Assembly (NCBI RefSeq): GCF_001443045.1 | Contig: NZ_LKPJ01000016.1 | Coordinates: forward strand, 1 to 64,000 | Direction: 5' to 3' | DNA: 64,000 nt | Source: Burkholderia ambifaria | GTDB taxonomy: Bacteria > Pseudomonadota > Gammaproteobacteria > Burkholderiales > Burkholderiaceae | Part shown: positions 25,249-33,723 of the stretch, one piece after another | Layout: each line of letters begins with the position of its first letter | How positions within the stretch are numbered: the stretch's first letter is position 1 | Translations under genes and position numbers: made by a program | The notes under the pieces: model-generated | What the model saw: only the letters and a program-made list of their open reading frames with translations | Told to the model about the DNA's origin: nothing | The model's database searches: none

Positions 25249-26028
25249 TTATTGGTTGACTGCGATTTTCAGCGGCTCGGCAGGGGCGAGATAGTCATAG
25301 GCCACTTCGCCGATATCGAGCGTGAGATGTGCAATGACGTGGCGTGCGCCGATCACGCGGCGAACCGGCAGATCGGCAACCGATGCGAGTGCATGGGGAT
25401 GCAGCTCGAGCGCGGCAGGTCCCTCCCATGCGCCGATCACGTCGACATCGCGCAGGAAGAAGCGCACCAGTTCGCAAATGCGGGCCGAACCGTCGACGTG
25501 CGGAATGATCTTGAGCAGGTAGTTGGGCGTGTCGGCGAGCTTGCGGCGCTCGGCCGTCGTGTCGAGGGCGCGATACTTGTAGCCCATCGTTCCGGTGGCG
25601 ACGCGTTGCGTGCCATAGTCGAGCGTGCCGAGCAGCGTGTCCTTGCCGTCGACGCAGAGCTTCGGCGACGCCAGTTTCTTGGGGAATCCCCAGATTTCGC
25701 GTCCGGCTGCGATCGGGCCTTCGTCGTCGAGGTACATCGCGTGCGTGAAATTGGCTCGATTTCCGTCCTCATCGAGGACGGAAATCACCTGGCCGCTCTC
25801 CGTGTAGTCGCCGAATCCGGACGAATCGGGCATGCGAATGAATTCGTAATGAACGACGGGCTGGTCGACCGTCAGCGGTTCCGGAACGACGGCCCGAAGG
25901 GCGTCCATGTCCGTCTCGTACGAAATAATAAAGTACTCCCGATTGATGAAACGGAAGGGTGGACGCGGATACGCCGGGTTATGCACGGGCATTGCAAACG
26001 CGTTGTCGCGGATGTCTTCTTCTGTCAC
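25249..26028 (-). CDS. adc: Acetoacetate decarboxylase
   Basis: 259 residues from a GTG start. The alignment with clostridial Adc is obvious: FPRP-type entry (PAYPRPPFRFINREYF), TDMDALRAVVPEPL, the Glu-rich active-site wall (YEFIRMPDSSGFGDYTESGQ) and the Schiff-base lysine in GREIWGFPKKLASPKL (Lys117 with Lys118 beside it, as in Lys115/116 of the model enzyme). It decarboxylates acetoacetate to acetone and CO2. GTG 26028 is preferred because GAGG lies eight bases upstream and it gives the length of the clostridial protein; the frame is open further upstream without similarity. It is the first gene of the operon with bdhA, patatin and possibly dedA. Confidence 0.9.
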   Translation of the reverse strand: MTEEDIRDNAFAMPVHNPAYPRPPFRFINREYFIISYETDMDALRAVVPEPLTVDQPVVHYEFIRMPDSSGFGDYTESGQVISVLDEDGNRANFTHAMYLDDEGPIAAGREIWGFPKKLASPKLCVDGKDTLLGTLDYGTQRVATGTMGYKYRALDTTAERRKLADTPNYLLKIIPHVDGSARICELVRFFLRDVDVIGAWEGPAALELHPHALASVADLPVRRVIGARHVIAHLTLDIGEVAYDYLAPAEPLKIAVNQ

Positions 26029-26263
26029 GGATCGTTCCTCGGTTGTAGAGGGCTGTGTCACACCCATCGCGCCAGCCTCGGCTGGCATGGCCAATGACGT
26101 GCGAGGACGCAGCGCGATGCGGACTTGCCGCGCGCGCTCGCACGTTGCTCTTGCGGTGCCGTGTTGGTTTCCCGGATGCATCAGGCAGCATCTACGGCCA
26201 CCGTCATCGCCAAGCGTAGGCGATGCGGCCTTGCGGCAGTAGCGTCGCAAACGACCTCACCAT

Positions 26264-26280
26264 GTTGTCTTGACGACAAC
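26264..26280. promoter_or_regulatory. Inverted repeat in the adc upstream region
   Basis: GTTGTC-N5-GACAAC is a perfect 6-bp dyad, 236 bp upstream of the adc start, within the 327-bp gap 26029-26355. The gap holds the adc promoter on the same strand as the bestrophin gene end. It is a candidate operator; nothing else is recognisable in the gap. Confidence 0.35.
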
Positions 26281-26355
26281 AATCGACGACGGGAGGTGTG
26301 GGAAGCAATGATCGAGGGTCGGCAATCCGGTACCGACCGGAAAACGCCGGATTCG

Positions 26356-27357
26356 CTATAGCGCAATGATGGCGTGGCTCGACGAACCGGCTGCATGTTC
26401 TCCGAGCATCGCTTTCAGATCCCGCTCGATCGTGCCGCACAGCGTCGAAATGGGAACATCGTTCGCGCCGCCTTCGAACGGATTCTCCGTGCTTTCGCCA
26501 ACTTGATCGAGCGACGTGTACATCCACGACACCGCGACGCTGCATGGCACCACCAGCCAGACCATGTTGCCGTGCATGAAGCCGCTCACGCTATCGTTCA
26601 GCCGGTTGAATTCGTTCAGAAGACCGAATGGAAGCGACAGGCAAAAAAATCGGACGAACAGGGAGCTGACAGTCGCGTACTGACGCGGATAGGGGAAATT
26701 CTTGAAACGTTCGGATCGCGACTGGAGATCAATGAAGTCTCCAATGGTTTTCTGAAGTTCCATATAGAAATTCGAATTCAGATGGCCGGCCATGTGAAGC
26801 ATTTTCAGCGAGGTACCTTGCAGTCCCAGCACGCATGTCGTGATGGAAGCAGAGGAGAGCGCCTGTTCCGCTTCAGAAGGAGACAAGTATGTCGGCAGTA
26901 TTTCCTTGATGTCTTTTTCCCATTCCGGCACGCGATAGAAGCGACGATACTCCGCGTTGTGGCGCTTGTCCGTGCTTTCCCAGACACGAGGACGGCGCAG
27001 GTCGTATCGCAGCGCGGTCAGCCAGGCGAGGTGTCGATAGATCAGCTTTCGGGCCACCTCTTCGTCCGTCACGAAGTCGCGCGTGAATTGCCCCCAGCGA
27101 CGGCTTTTGCTCTGGATGTCGGTCCATATGTCGAGCGCATCCATTGACCGGTTGTACGTCTGGACATTCTTGAAACCAACGATAAAGGATGTCGCGGTTC
27201 CGAGGAGGGCCACGATCGTCAGGGGTATCGACAGCCATGTGACTGAAAAGAATTTATACAGAACAACCGGTACGGAACCGAAAATGAGAAGCTCGTAAAT
27301 CTTCCAGCGAGTCCAGATCAGAAATTCCGATAGCTTGTACGATTTGCCGAGATGCAT
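26356..27357 (-). CDS. Bestrophin-family anion channel protein
   Basis: 333 residues. It carries the bestrophin-type (UPF0187/DUF2254-like) landmarks: NRSMDALDIWTD near residue 69, the loop NFPYPRQYATVSSLFVRFF (about 221-239) and the signature near the C-terminus DQVGESTENPFEGGANDVP (about 286-304). There are four membrane helices, two near the N-terminus (residues 20-65) and two near 230-280. Bacterial bestrophins are pentameric channels, cation- or anion-selective according to the neck residues. The gene stands alone; codon use is somewhat less GC-rich than in flanking genes, with many AAA/AAT codons, which may point to later acquisition. Confidence 0.85.
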   Translation of the reverse strand: MHLGKSYKLSEFLIWTRWKIYELLIFGSVPVVLYKFFSVTWLSIPLTIVALLGTATSFIVGFKNVQTYNRSMDALDIWTDIQSKSRRWGQFTRDFVTDEEVARKLIYRHLAWLTALRYDLRRPRVWESTDKRHNAEYRRFYRVPEWEKDIKEILPTYLSPSEAEQALSSASITTCVLGLQGTSLKMLHMAGHLNSNFYMELQKTIGDFIDLQSRSERFKNFPYPRQYATVSSLFVRFFCLSLPFGLLNEFNRLNDSVSGFMHGNMVWLVVPCSVAVSWMYTSLDQVGESTENPFEGGANDVPISTLCGTIERDLKAMLGEHAAGSSSHAIIAL

Positions 27358-27626
27358 TTTATTTGCCTCGTCGATAACTCAGGTGGGTGATGAACAGGGC
27401 GCCTTGGGCACGCGCGATCTTCCGTCACGCATCATGCCTGCGATCGATTCGGCCGGGATGGGGTCGATTGGTGCCCAAGAGGCAACATCGTGAGAACGCT
27501 TGAGGATCTACTGCGCAATGCTGTGTCGACCTAGGATGACCTCGCGCGACGACGTTTTCGTTTTGCCTGTTTGGCTTGCAGCCGGCGTCCGTCGACATCG
27601 CCAATTTCCAACCGAGGACAATCATC

Positions 27627-28835
27627 ATGTCGCAGAAAATCCTGATAGTGGGTGCCGGTTTCGCCGGCGTATGGGGCGCACTCGGCGCGGCTCGTGTGCT
27701 GGATGGTGCCGGTGTGACGAGCGGCGACGTTGAAATCACGTTGATCTCGCCGAAACCGGAATTGCAGATCCGGCCGCGGCTGTACGAAAGCGAACCGCAG
27801 CAAATGGCCGCGCCGCTGCTGCCGCTGCTCGACGCCGTCGGCGTGAAATTTCTCGAGGGTAGCGTCGAAGAGATTGCAGTCGACGAGAAGACGGTCAGTG
27901 TGGCGTGCGCCAGCGGCCAAAAGCGTTTGCTCGCGTACGACAGGCTGTTGTTGACCAGTGGCAGCAAGTTGAGCAGGCCGCCGGTGCCGGGGCTGGCTGA
28001 TCATGCGTTCTCGGTCGATCGTATCGAGGACGCGGTAGCGCTCGATGCGCACTTCGCGGCGCTGGCCAAACTTCCGGATTCGCAGGCACGCAATACCGTC
28101 GCGGTCGTCGGCTGCGGCTTTACGGGTATCGAGGTCGCCACCGAATTGCCCAGGCGATTGCGCGAGCGGTTCGGCCCGGACGCGGCGATTCGTGTCGTCG
28201 TGATCGGTGCGCAGGCCGAAATCGGCCCCGATCTCGGCCCCAATCCTCGGCCTTACGTCGCTGAAGCCTTCGACTCGCTGGGCGTCGAGGTCGTGCTTGG
28301 ATCGCGCGTCGTATCGGTGGGGACGGACGGCGTTCGTACCGCGTCGGGCCAGCATATCGAAGCCATGACCGTGATCTGGGCCGGCGGTATGCAGGCCAGC
28401 CCGCTGACGGCGCAAGTCTCCTCGCATCTCGACCCGCTCGGACGTGTCGAGGTCACGCCTGATCTTCGTGTCGCCGAAGCACCGCATGTGTTCGTGGCGG
28501 GCGATGTGGCGCGAGCGCGCAGCGACCATGACGGGCACTATGCATTGATGTCGTGCCAGCACGCGATCGTGATGGGGCAATTCGGCGGGCACAACGTCGC
28601 CGCGGACTTGATTGGCGCGCCGACGCTGGAATACACGCAGCCGTTCTATGCAACCTGCCTCGACCTTGGCGAATGGGGTGCTGTTTACTCGGAAGGCTGG
28701 GACCGGCAGATCAAACTGACGCATGCCGAAGGAAAGGCGCGCAAGCAGATGATCAACACGCAGTGGATCTATCCGCCGGCGCCGAATCGCGCCGAGGCGC
28801 TGGCAGCAGGTAATCCGCAGGCTTCCTTCGGCTGA
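27627..28835 (+). CDS. Type II NADH dehydrogenase-like FAD/NAD oxidoreductase
   Basis: 402 residues. Two dinucleotide folds are visible: FAD at residues 5-17 (ILIVGAGFAGVWGA) and NAD in the middle (TVAVVGCGFTGIEVATELP). The third FAD contact is VFVAGDVAR near residue 292. The layout matches NDH-2 / sulfide:quinone-type disulfide-less oxidoreductases; no redox Cys pair is evident, so NADH:quinone-type reduction is the better guess. A membrane anchor is not obvious at the C-terminus. ATG 27627 has GAGGA nine bases upstream. The upstream 269-bp gap (27358-27626) shows no other gene. The gene converges on the second ohr. Confidence 0.8.
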   Translation: MSQKILIVGAGFAGVWGALGAARVLDGAGVTSGDVEITLISPKPELQIRPRLYESEPQQMAAPLLPLLDAVGVKFLEGSVEEIAVDEKTVSVACASGQKRLLAYDRLLLTSGSKLSRPPVPGLADHAFSVDRIEDAVALDAHFAALAKLPDSQARNTVAVVGCGFTGIEVATELPRRLRERFGPDAAIRVVVIGAQAEIGPDLGPNPRPYVAEAFDSLGVEVVLGSRVVSVGTDGVRTASGQHIEAMTVIWAGGMQASPLTAQVSSHLDPLGRVEVTPDLRVAEAPHVFVAGDVARARSDHDGHYALMSCQHAIVMGQFGGHNVAADLIGAPTLEYTQPFYATCLDLGEWGAVYSEGWDRQIKLTHAEGKARKQMINTQWIYPPAPNRAEALAAGNPQASFG

Positions 28836-28842
28836 TCTGCCG

Positions 28843-28881
28843 CCGCCCCCGCACGTGTCGCGCGATGCACGGTGGGGGCGG
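28843..28881. terminator. Hairpin between convergent oxidoreductase and ohr genes
   Basis: Arms CCGCCCCCGCAC (28843-28854) and GTGGGGGCGG (28872-28881) pair apart from one bulged base. No T tract follows on either strand. It is a probable bidirectional terminator. Confidence 0.45.
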
Positions 28882-28951
28882 TCCGGCACGTCGCAGTGAC
28901 GGCACACGTGATCGTTGGACAAGACGCCGCCGCCGCGCGAAAGGCGTTGAG

Positions 28952-29452
28952 TCAGTCGACGACGGTCACGATATTGACGGTGCCTTGCTTGGCCATCTTT
29001 GCATACGGACACAAGCGCTCCGCGGTTCGAACCATCTCTTCCGCGATGTCGCGATCGATACCGGGCATCCGGACCCGGACATCGACAAGCAATGCATAGC
29101 CGCCGTCCATGGGGTCGCGGCCGAACGAAACCTGCACCTCCACGACCGTATCGGCGATCTCCATGTCGGCGCGTTTTTCGAGCAGGTTCAGCGCACCATG
29201 GAAGCACGCGGCGAAGCCCGCCGCGAACAGCTGTTCCGGATTGGTCCCGTTGCCGGGTCCGCCGAACTCGGTGGGCAGGCGCAGATCGACAGCGAGATTT
29301 CCATCGTCCGAGCGGGCCACGCCGGATGCACGGCCGTGTCCTGTCTCGCCGCCGGTGACGGTGACGCTCGTTGTATAGAGAGGCTGAAAATCCCGGCCCC
29401 GATACCTGTCGAGGAGGGAAAGCGGAGGGGCCTGCAGCTTCTTGTCATCCAT
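28952..29452 (-). CDS. ohr: Organic hydroperoxide resistance protein, second copy
   Basis: 166 residues, colinear with the protein at 7953-8453 over its whole length. Cys83 (AACFHGALNL) and Cys148 (RLCPYAK) are conserved at identical positions, as is the block TGHGRASGVARSDDGN. It reduces organic hydroperoxides. The two copies share the DxGxxYALxxDVxVRMPGxxR region, which marks a Burkholderia-specific Ohr branch. The neighbours differ, so this is an old paralogue rather than a recent duplication of a larger block. The gene is not in an obvious operon. No OhrR repressor gene was found within a few kilobases. Confidence 0.85.
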   Translation of the reverse strand: MDDKKLQAPPLSLLDRYRGRDFQPLYTTSVTVTGGETGHGRASGVARSDDGNLAVDLRLPTEFGGPGNGTNPEQLFAAGFAACFHGALNLLEKRADMEIADTVVEVQVSFGRDPMDGGYALLVDVRVRMPGIDRDIAEEMVRTAERLCPYAKMAKQGTVNIVTVVD

Positions 29453-29764
29453 GATGCATGCTCGAGTTCGACGACGCGCTCCGACCGTTGGTCATTCGTC
29501 GAAGCGTCTTGCAACCGGAGCACTGCCCGGGCAGATGGCGTCTTCAAGAAACGATGCGGAGCGAACTATCGTATGAGGAATGCGGCAATCTTCCGGTGCG
29601 GCCCGATTTGTGGTTTGTCTACGGGGGAAAGACGACTCCATGCTAGAGGAGCGCGAATGATGCCGGTATAGCCATCGAAGGCGAATGTATGTTTCCCGTT
29701 GGACACCAATCCGGACGCTGCCGGGCGCACTGATGCAATACGCGCAGTTGCCGGGTGCCGCGCA
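29453..29764. other. 312-bp gap between ohr and the MocR-type gene
   Basis: Holds the promoter of ohr (minus strand) and the 3' end of the MocR-type gene. No family, hairpin or clear operator was recognised in any frame. Confidence 0.35.
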
Positions 29765-31285
29765 TCAGCGATCCAGGCAAGCGCGTAGCGTTTTGGCATG
29801 ACGTCGCGCTTCGTCAGCATCGGCGATGTTCGCGAACCCGATGATGAGGCCGCGCGGCGTTTGCTGCGTGTGGCTGTTCGTATACCAGATCGACAGCGGC
29901 AGGACCGCGAGCCCGGCGTCGCGCGCGCGTGCGGCGACCGCGACGTCGTCGACCGGTCCTTCCGGCCCGTCAGTGAATCGCACGGCAAACTGGATGCCGC
30001 CCGCCGGCAATTCGACGATCAGCCGCTCGCCGAACGCCTGCCGCAATGCGTGCACGATCAGCGTGCGGCGCTCGCCGTACAGCGTGCGCATGCGTTTCAG
30101 GTGCCGGGCAAAGTGACCCTGCTCGATGAAATCGGCGAGGGCCGCCTGCAGGAGCGTCGGCGAACCGGCATTCATGCTGCATGCCACGCGTTCGACGCGC
30201 TCCACGGCGCGCTCCGGGACGACCGCGTACGCGAGCCGCAAGCCGGGGTACATCGCCTTGCTGAAGGTGCTGCAATAGATCACGTGATCCCGGCGGTCCA
30301 GGCTCTTCAACGCGGGCAGCGGGCGGCCGAGATAGCGAAACTCGCTGTCGTAGTCGTCCTCGACGATCCACCCCGACGTCTTTTCGGCCCAGTCCAGCAA
30401 AGCGATGCGACGGGAAAGCGACAGCGTATGCCCAAGCGGGCTCTGATGCGACGGCGTCACGAGCGCGAAGCGCGCTTGGGGGTCCAGCTGCATGCCGCGC
30501 CCGACGTCGATCCCTTCGGCATCCACCGGCACGGGAACGAGTTGCACGCCGGTTTCCGACAGGAAGCCGCGGGCGAGCAGATAGCCGGGATCCTCGAACC
30601 ACACGCGGTCGTTCGCGCGGGCGAGGCTGCGCAGCACGAGTTCGAGCGTCGCGCGGTAGCCGCCGGTGACGAACACCTGTTCCGGCACGCAGGTGACGCC
30701 GCGCGACAGGGTCAGATAGGTCGCGATGTGTTCGCGCAGCGGCCGGTAACCGGCCGGATTCGGGTAGCCCAGCAGCGCGCGGTCGCTGCTGCGCGCACGC
30801 AGCGACACCAGCCGGTGCCAGACCTTGCGCGGAAATGCATCGAGCGCCGGGAGCCCCGGTTGCAGCGGACGCGGCTCGCCGCTCATCGCGACGGCGATCG
30901 GCTGCGGGCGCCGTGGCGGCGGATTGTCGTGCGACATGCCCGCCTCATCGCGCGGGCCGGCGGATTCGGCGCGCGGTGCCGGTGCGCCGCCTCGCGCGGG
31001 CGCCGCGCGTGTCAGCGCGACCGGCAGGGACCGCGACACGAACGTACCCGCCGCGCCGCGCATTTGCAGGTATCCCTCGTCGACCAGGATCGTGTAAGCC
31101 TGTTCGACGGTGCCGCGCGCCGTGTTCAGTTGCGTCGCCAGGCCGCGCAGCGCGGGCACGCGATCGCCGGGGCGCAGGTGACCGGCGGCGATCGCGGCCC
31201 TGAAACGCTCGCAAATCTGCAGATAGACCGGCAACTGGTGATGCCGGTCGATTTCGATGGTCAGCGGGGGCGTTTGCGTGGACAT
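29765..31285 (-). CDS. MocR/PdxR-type regulator (GntR domain plus aminotransferase domain)
   Basis: 506 residues. Residues 10-85 form a GntR winged helix (LPVYLQICERFRAAIAAGHL, then LATQLNTARGTVEQAYTILV). A proline- and arginine-rich linker (about 88-135) follows, then a fold-type I aminotransferase-like domain. The PLP lysine is Lys343 in STFSKAMYPGLR, and IVEDDYDSEFR carries the PLP-contacting Asp and Tyr. MocR proteins are activators or repressors that bind PLP or a PLP adduct and need no transaminase activity. ATG 31285 follows GGGAG. The divergent NmrA-like oxidoreductase gene (start 31480) is the natural target by position. Confidence 0.88.
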   Translation of the reverse strand: MSTQTPPLTIEIDRHHQLPVYLQICERFRAAIAAGHLRPGDRVPALRGLATQLNTARGTVEQAYTILVDEGYLQMRGAAGTFVSRSLPVALTRAAPARGGAPAPRAESAGPRDEAGMSHDNPPPRRPQPIAVAMSGEPRPLQPGLPALDAFPRKVWHRLVSLRARSSDRALLGYPNPAGYRPLREHIATYLTLSRGVTCVPEQVFVTGGYRATLELVLRSLARANDRVWFEDPGYLLARGFLSETGVQLVPVPVDAEGIDVGRGMQLDPQARFALVTPSHQSPLGHTLSLSRRIALLDWAEKTSGWIVEDDYDSEFRYLGRPLPALKSLDRRDHVIYCSTFSKAMYPGLRLAYAVVPERAVERVERVACSMNAGSPTLLQAALADFIEQGHFARHLKRMRTLYGERRTLIVHALRQAFGERLIVELPAGGIQFAVRFTDGPEGPVDDVAVAARARDAGLAVLPLSIWYTNSHTQQTPRGLIIGFANIADADEARRHAKTLRACLDR

Positions 31286-31479
31286 CGCGGTCTCCCGGGT
31301 AACGCGAACGGATAGGGCATGGACTAGTCCTGTCGACGATTCTTGGCACTTATGGATAGGACATGATTCTTCCACAATTGCGCCACGTGATGCGACGGTC
31401 ATGACCGGCTTCATCGGATCGGGCACCCGTCGCATCCGCTTCGCATTCCAATGCAATCCATTCGTCAGGAGATTTTGCG

Positions 31480-32223
31480 ATGAAGATCGTTGTCATCGGC
31501 GGTTCGGGCCTGATCGGCTCGCGTGTCGTTACGTTGCTCGGCGCAGCGGGCCATCAGGCGCTGGCCGCATCGCCGCGCACCGGCGTCAATACCATCACCG
31601 GCGAAGGCCTGGCCGACGCATTGACGGACGCGGACGTCGTCGTGGACGTGGCGAATGCGCCGTCGTGGGAACCGCAGGCGGTGCTGGACTTTTTCCGCAC
31701 GTCGGCGCGTAATCTCGGCAAGGCCGAAGTGGCCGCGGGCGTGCGCCATCACGTCGCGCTGTCGATCGTCGGCTGCGACCGCATGCCGGAGAACGGCTAT
31801 TTCGCGGCCAAGGTCGCGCAGGAACAGGCGATCGAAGCGGCGGGCGTGCCGTACACGATCGTGCGCGCGACGCAATTCATGGAATTCATCGGCGGTATCG
31901 CGGATTTCGCCACGCAAGACGGCACGGTCCGGATCGGTGACGGATTGTTTCAGCCGATCGCCGCGGAAGACGTGTCGGCGCTCGTCGCGCAGATCGCGCT
32001 CGCCGGGCCGCTGAACGGCACGGTCGAGATCGCGGGCCCGGATCGCGCACCGTTCGCGGAGATCGTCGCGCGCTATCTGAAGTCGGTCGGCGACGCGCGC
32101 ACGGTCGTGACCGATCGCGATGCACGTTACTACGGTGGTCGCGTCGAGGAAAAATCACTGGTACCGCTTGGGGAGGCGCGGCTCGGCCGCATCGGTCTCG
32201 ACCAGTGGCTCGCGGAAATCTGA
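31480..32223 (+). CDS. NmrA-like NAD(P)-binding oxidoreductase
   Basis: 247 residues. The N-terminal KIVVIGGSGLIGSRVVTLL is an atypical short-chain-dehydrogenase Rossmann loop (GGSGLIG). The protein lacks the Tyr-x3-Lys catalytic motif of classical SDRs and fits the NmrA / NAD(P)-binding group (FMEFIGGIADFATQDG near the centre). Such proteins sense or reduce with NADPH; YwnB-type and quinone-oxidoreductase-like relatives exist. It is divergent from the MocR-type regulator across a 194-bp gap, the usual arrangement for a MocR target. GGAG precedes the ATG by about ten bases. The reaction is not predictable. Confidence 0.8.
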   Translation: MKIVVIGGSGLIGSRVVTLLGAAGHQALAASPRTGVNTITGEGLADALTDADVVVDVANAPSWEPQAVLDFFRTSARNLGKAEVAAGVRHHVALSIVGCDRMPENGYFAAKVAQEQAIEAAGVPYTIVRATQFMEFIGGIADFATQDGTVRIGDGLFQPIAAEDVSALVAQIALAGPLNGTVEIAGPDRAPFAEIVARYLKSVGDARTVVTDRDARYYGGRVEEKSLVPLGEARLGRIGLDQWLAEI

Positions 32224-32307
32224 TTCGCGTTCGCACGTTTGGCGGCTCGCCGGCGCAAGCCGGCGATGGACAGTCAGGAGGAGCGGCATGCGTTGGGGGC
32301 AGCGGAA

Positions 32308-33345
32308 ATGAATCAATCGGATACATCGGAGCAAGGCGCTCGTCGCGACCTGGCTGGTCGCGCCGATGCACTCTCCGCGAGCTTCGGTGCGAGCTATGCG
32401 GGCATTCTTGCATTCGTCGCAGTGGCGAGCGAGGGGAGTTTTACCAAGGCTGCCGAACTTCTTGGCGTCGGCCGGCCGGCCGTGAGCCGGAACGTCCAGA
32501 AGCTGGAGGCGCAGTTGAGTACGCGGCTGTTCCAGCGGACCACGCGCATGACCGAACTGACTTGCGAAGGCCAGCGATTCTTCGAGAACTGTCATCAGGG
32601 CGTGGCGCAGATCGTGGAAGCCATGAACGACATGCTCGAGTTGCGACAGGGGCCGCCACGCGGCCTCATTCGTATCAGCTCGGCGGTGGGATTCGGCAGG
32701 AAAATCGTCGCGCCGCTGCTGGAAACGTTCGCGGAGGCCTATCCCGACATCGTCATCGACCTGTTGCTCGACGACCGGCCGATCGACCTGGTGTCGGAGC
32801 GGATCGACGTGTCGTTCCGCAATGGACGCATCGAGGACTCGAGCATCATTGCCCGGCAATTGATTCCGATGCAGGTGGCGCTCTGCGCGGCACCTTCGTA
32901 TGTGGCCAGGCACGGGCTCCCGCAGAGTCTGGAGGACCTCGGCCGGCACAAGTGCATCAATTTCCGTTTTGCCAGCGGTCGCGTACTCGAATGGGAGTTC
33001 AATGTCGACGGCCGCGTGCAAAAGTACCTGCCGACGTCGCGCCTCACGTTCAACGACACGGATCTGGTGTTGCGCGCCGTGCTGAACGGGTCGGGCATCG
33101 CGCAGATGGCCGGCTACCAGATCCGCGACCATCTCGCGTCGAACGAACTCGTCGTCGCGCTGGCGAAGCACGTGCCGGAGGATCGCGGCCACTACATCTG
33201 CTATCTGAGCCGGCAACATCTGCCGACGCGCATTCGAATCTTCGTCGACTTCATGACCGAGCAGATTCGTGCGCTCGATCTGAACTGCATGACGCGGTTC
33301 AATCCGGATGTCCCGGGGGCTTCGTCGGCGGGGCTGGCGGCTTGA
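32308..33345 (+). CDS. LysR-family transcriptional regulator
   Basis: 345 residues, longer than average because of a roughly 25-residue N-terminal extension before the DNA-binding domain. The helix-turn-helix is clear (FVAVASEGSFTKAAELLGVG, then RPAVSRNVQKLEAQLSTRLF, about residues 36-75). The effector domain has the usual two subdomains. ATG 32308 lies 84 bases after the NmrA-like gene's stop on the same strand and has the weak site AGCGG; in-frame ATG codons exist upstream at 32239 and 32266. It lies 378 bases before the proline racemase-family gene on the same strand, so control of the hydroxyproline genes is possible but unproven. Confidence 0.85.
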   Translation: MNQSDTSEQGARRDLAGRADALSASFGASYAGILAFVAVASEGSFTKAAELLGVGRPAVSRNVQKLEAQLSTRLFQRTTRMTELTCEGQRFFENCHQGVAQIVEAMNDMLELRQGPPRGLIRISSAVGFGRKIVAPLLETFAEAYPDIVIDLLLDDRPIDLVSERIDVSFRNGRIEDSSIIARQLIPMQVALCAAPSYVARHGLPQSLEDLGRHKCINFRFASGRVLEWEFNVDGRVQKYLPTSRLTFNDTDLVLRAVLNGSGIAQMAGYQIRDHLASNELVVALAKHVPEDRGHYICYLSRQHLPTRIRIFVDFMTEQIRALDLNCMTRFNPDVPGASSAGLAA

Positions 33346-33723
33346 AGAATGCGTGAGGACGGACTGGCCGTCCGACCGGATGGTGCGGACGCTGTCTGCA
33401 CGGTCCCCACCGCTCGAATCGAGCCGGGAAGGACATTTGATCTCCTCTTTCCGATTGCGCCGCGGCGGATCGCGGACCTCCGCGAAGCTGCCGATCGTGC
33501 TCACTGCCGGTTGCCTAAGCGCGGCTTATGATCAGCACAACCTCGGCTAAATCAGATCGGCCGGTCATTCGACCGGAGTATGTTGCCTCATCGGATCGAT
33601 GACCATGACCAGGACGCGTTAGAGCCGTTTGGTCGCGGGGACGACGTTGCGCGGTACAGGGAGACGTTCGCGCCACGCCGAGCACGATCATTTTCGGTAA
33701 AGACGTAGGCAAACAGGACGATC
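33346..33723. other. 378-bp gap before the proline racemase-family gene
   Basis: Probably contains the promoter of the hydroxyproline genes. A short dyad CGGTC-N4-GACCG is present near 33570. One open frame of 60 codons (33349-33531) has no recognisable similarity. No other feature was seen. Confidence 0.35.

Noticed and set aside
28843..28881. Strong intrinsic terminator after the NADH dehydrogenase-like gene
   Set aside because: The hairpin is good but no T tract follows on either strand; kept only as a low-confidence hairpin.
7953..29452. Recent block duplication suggested by the two ohr genes
   Set aside because: The two proteins are clearly related, but flanking genes differ completely, so a recent segmental duplication is not supported.
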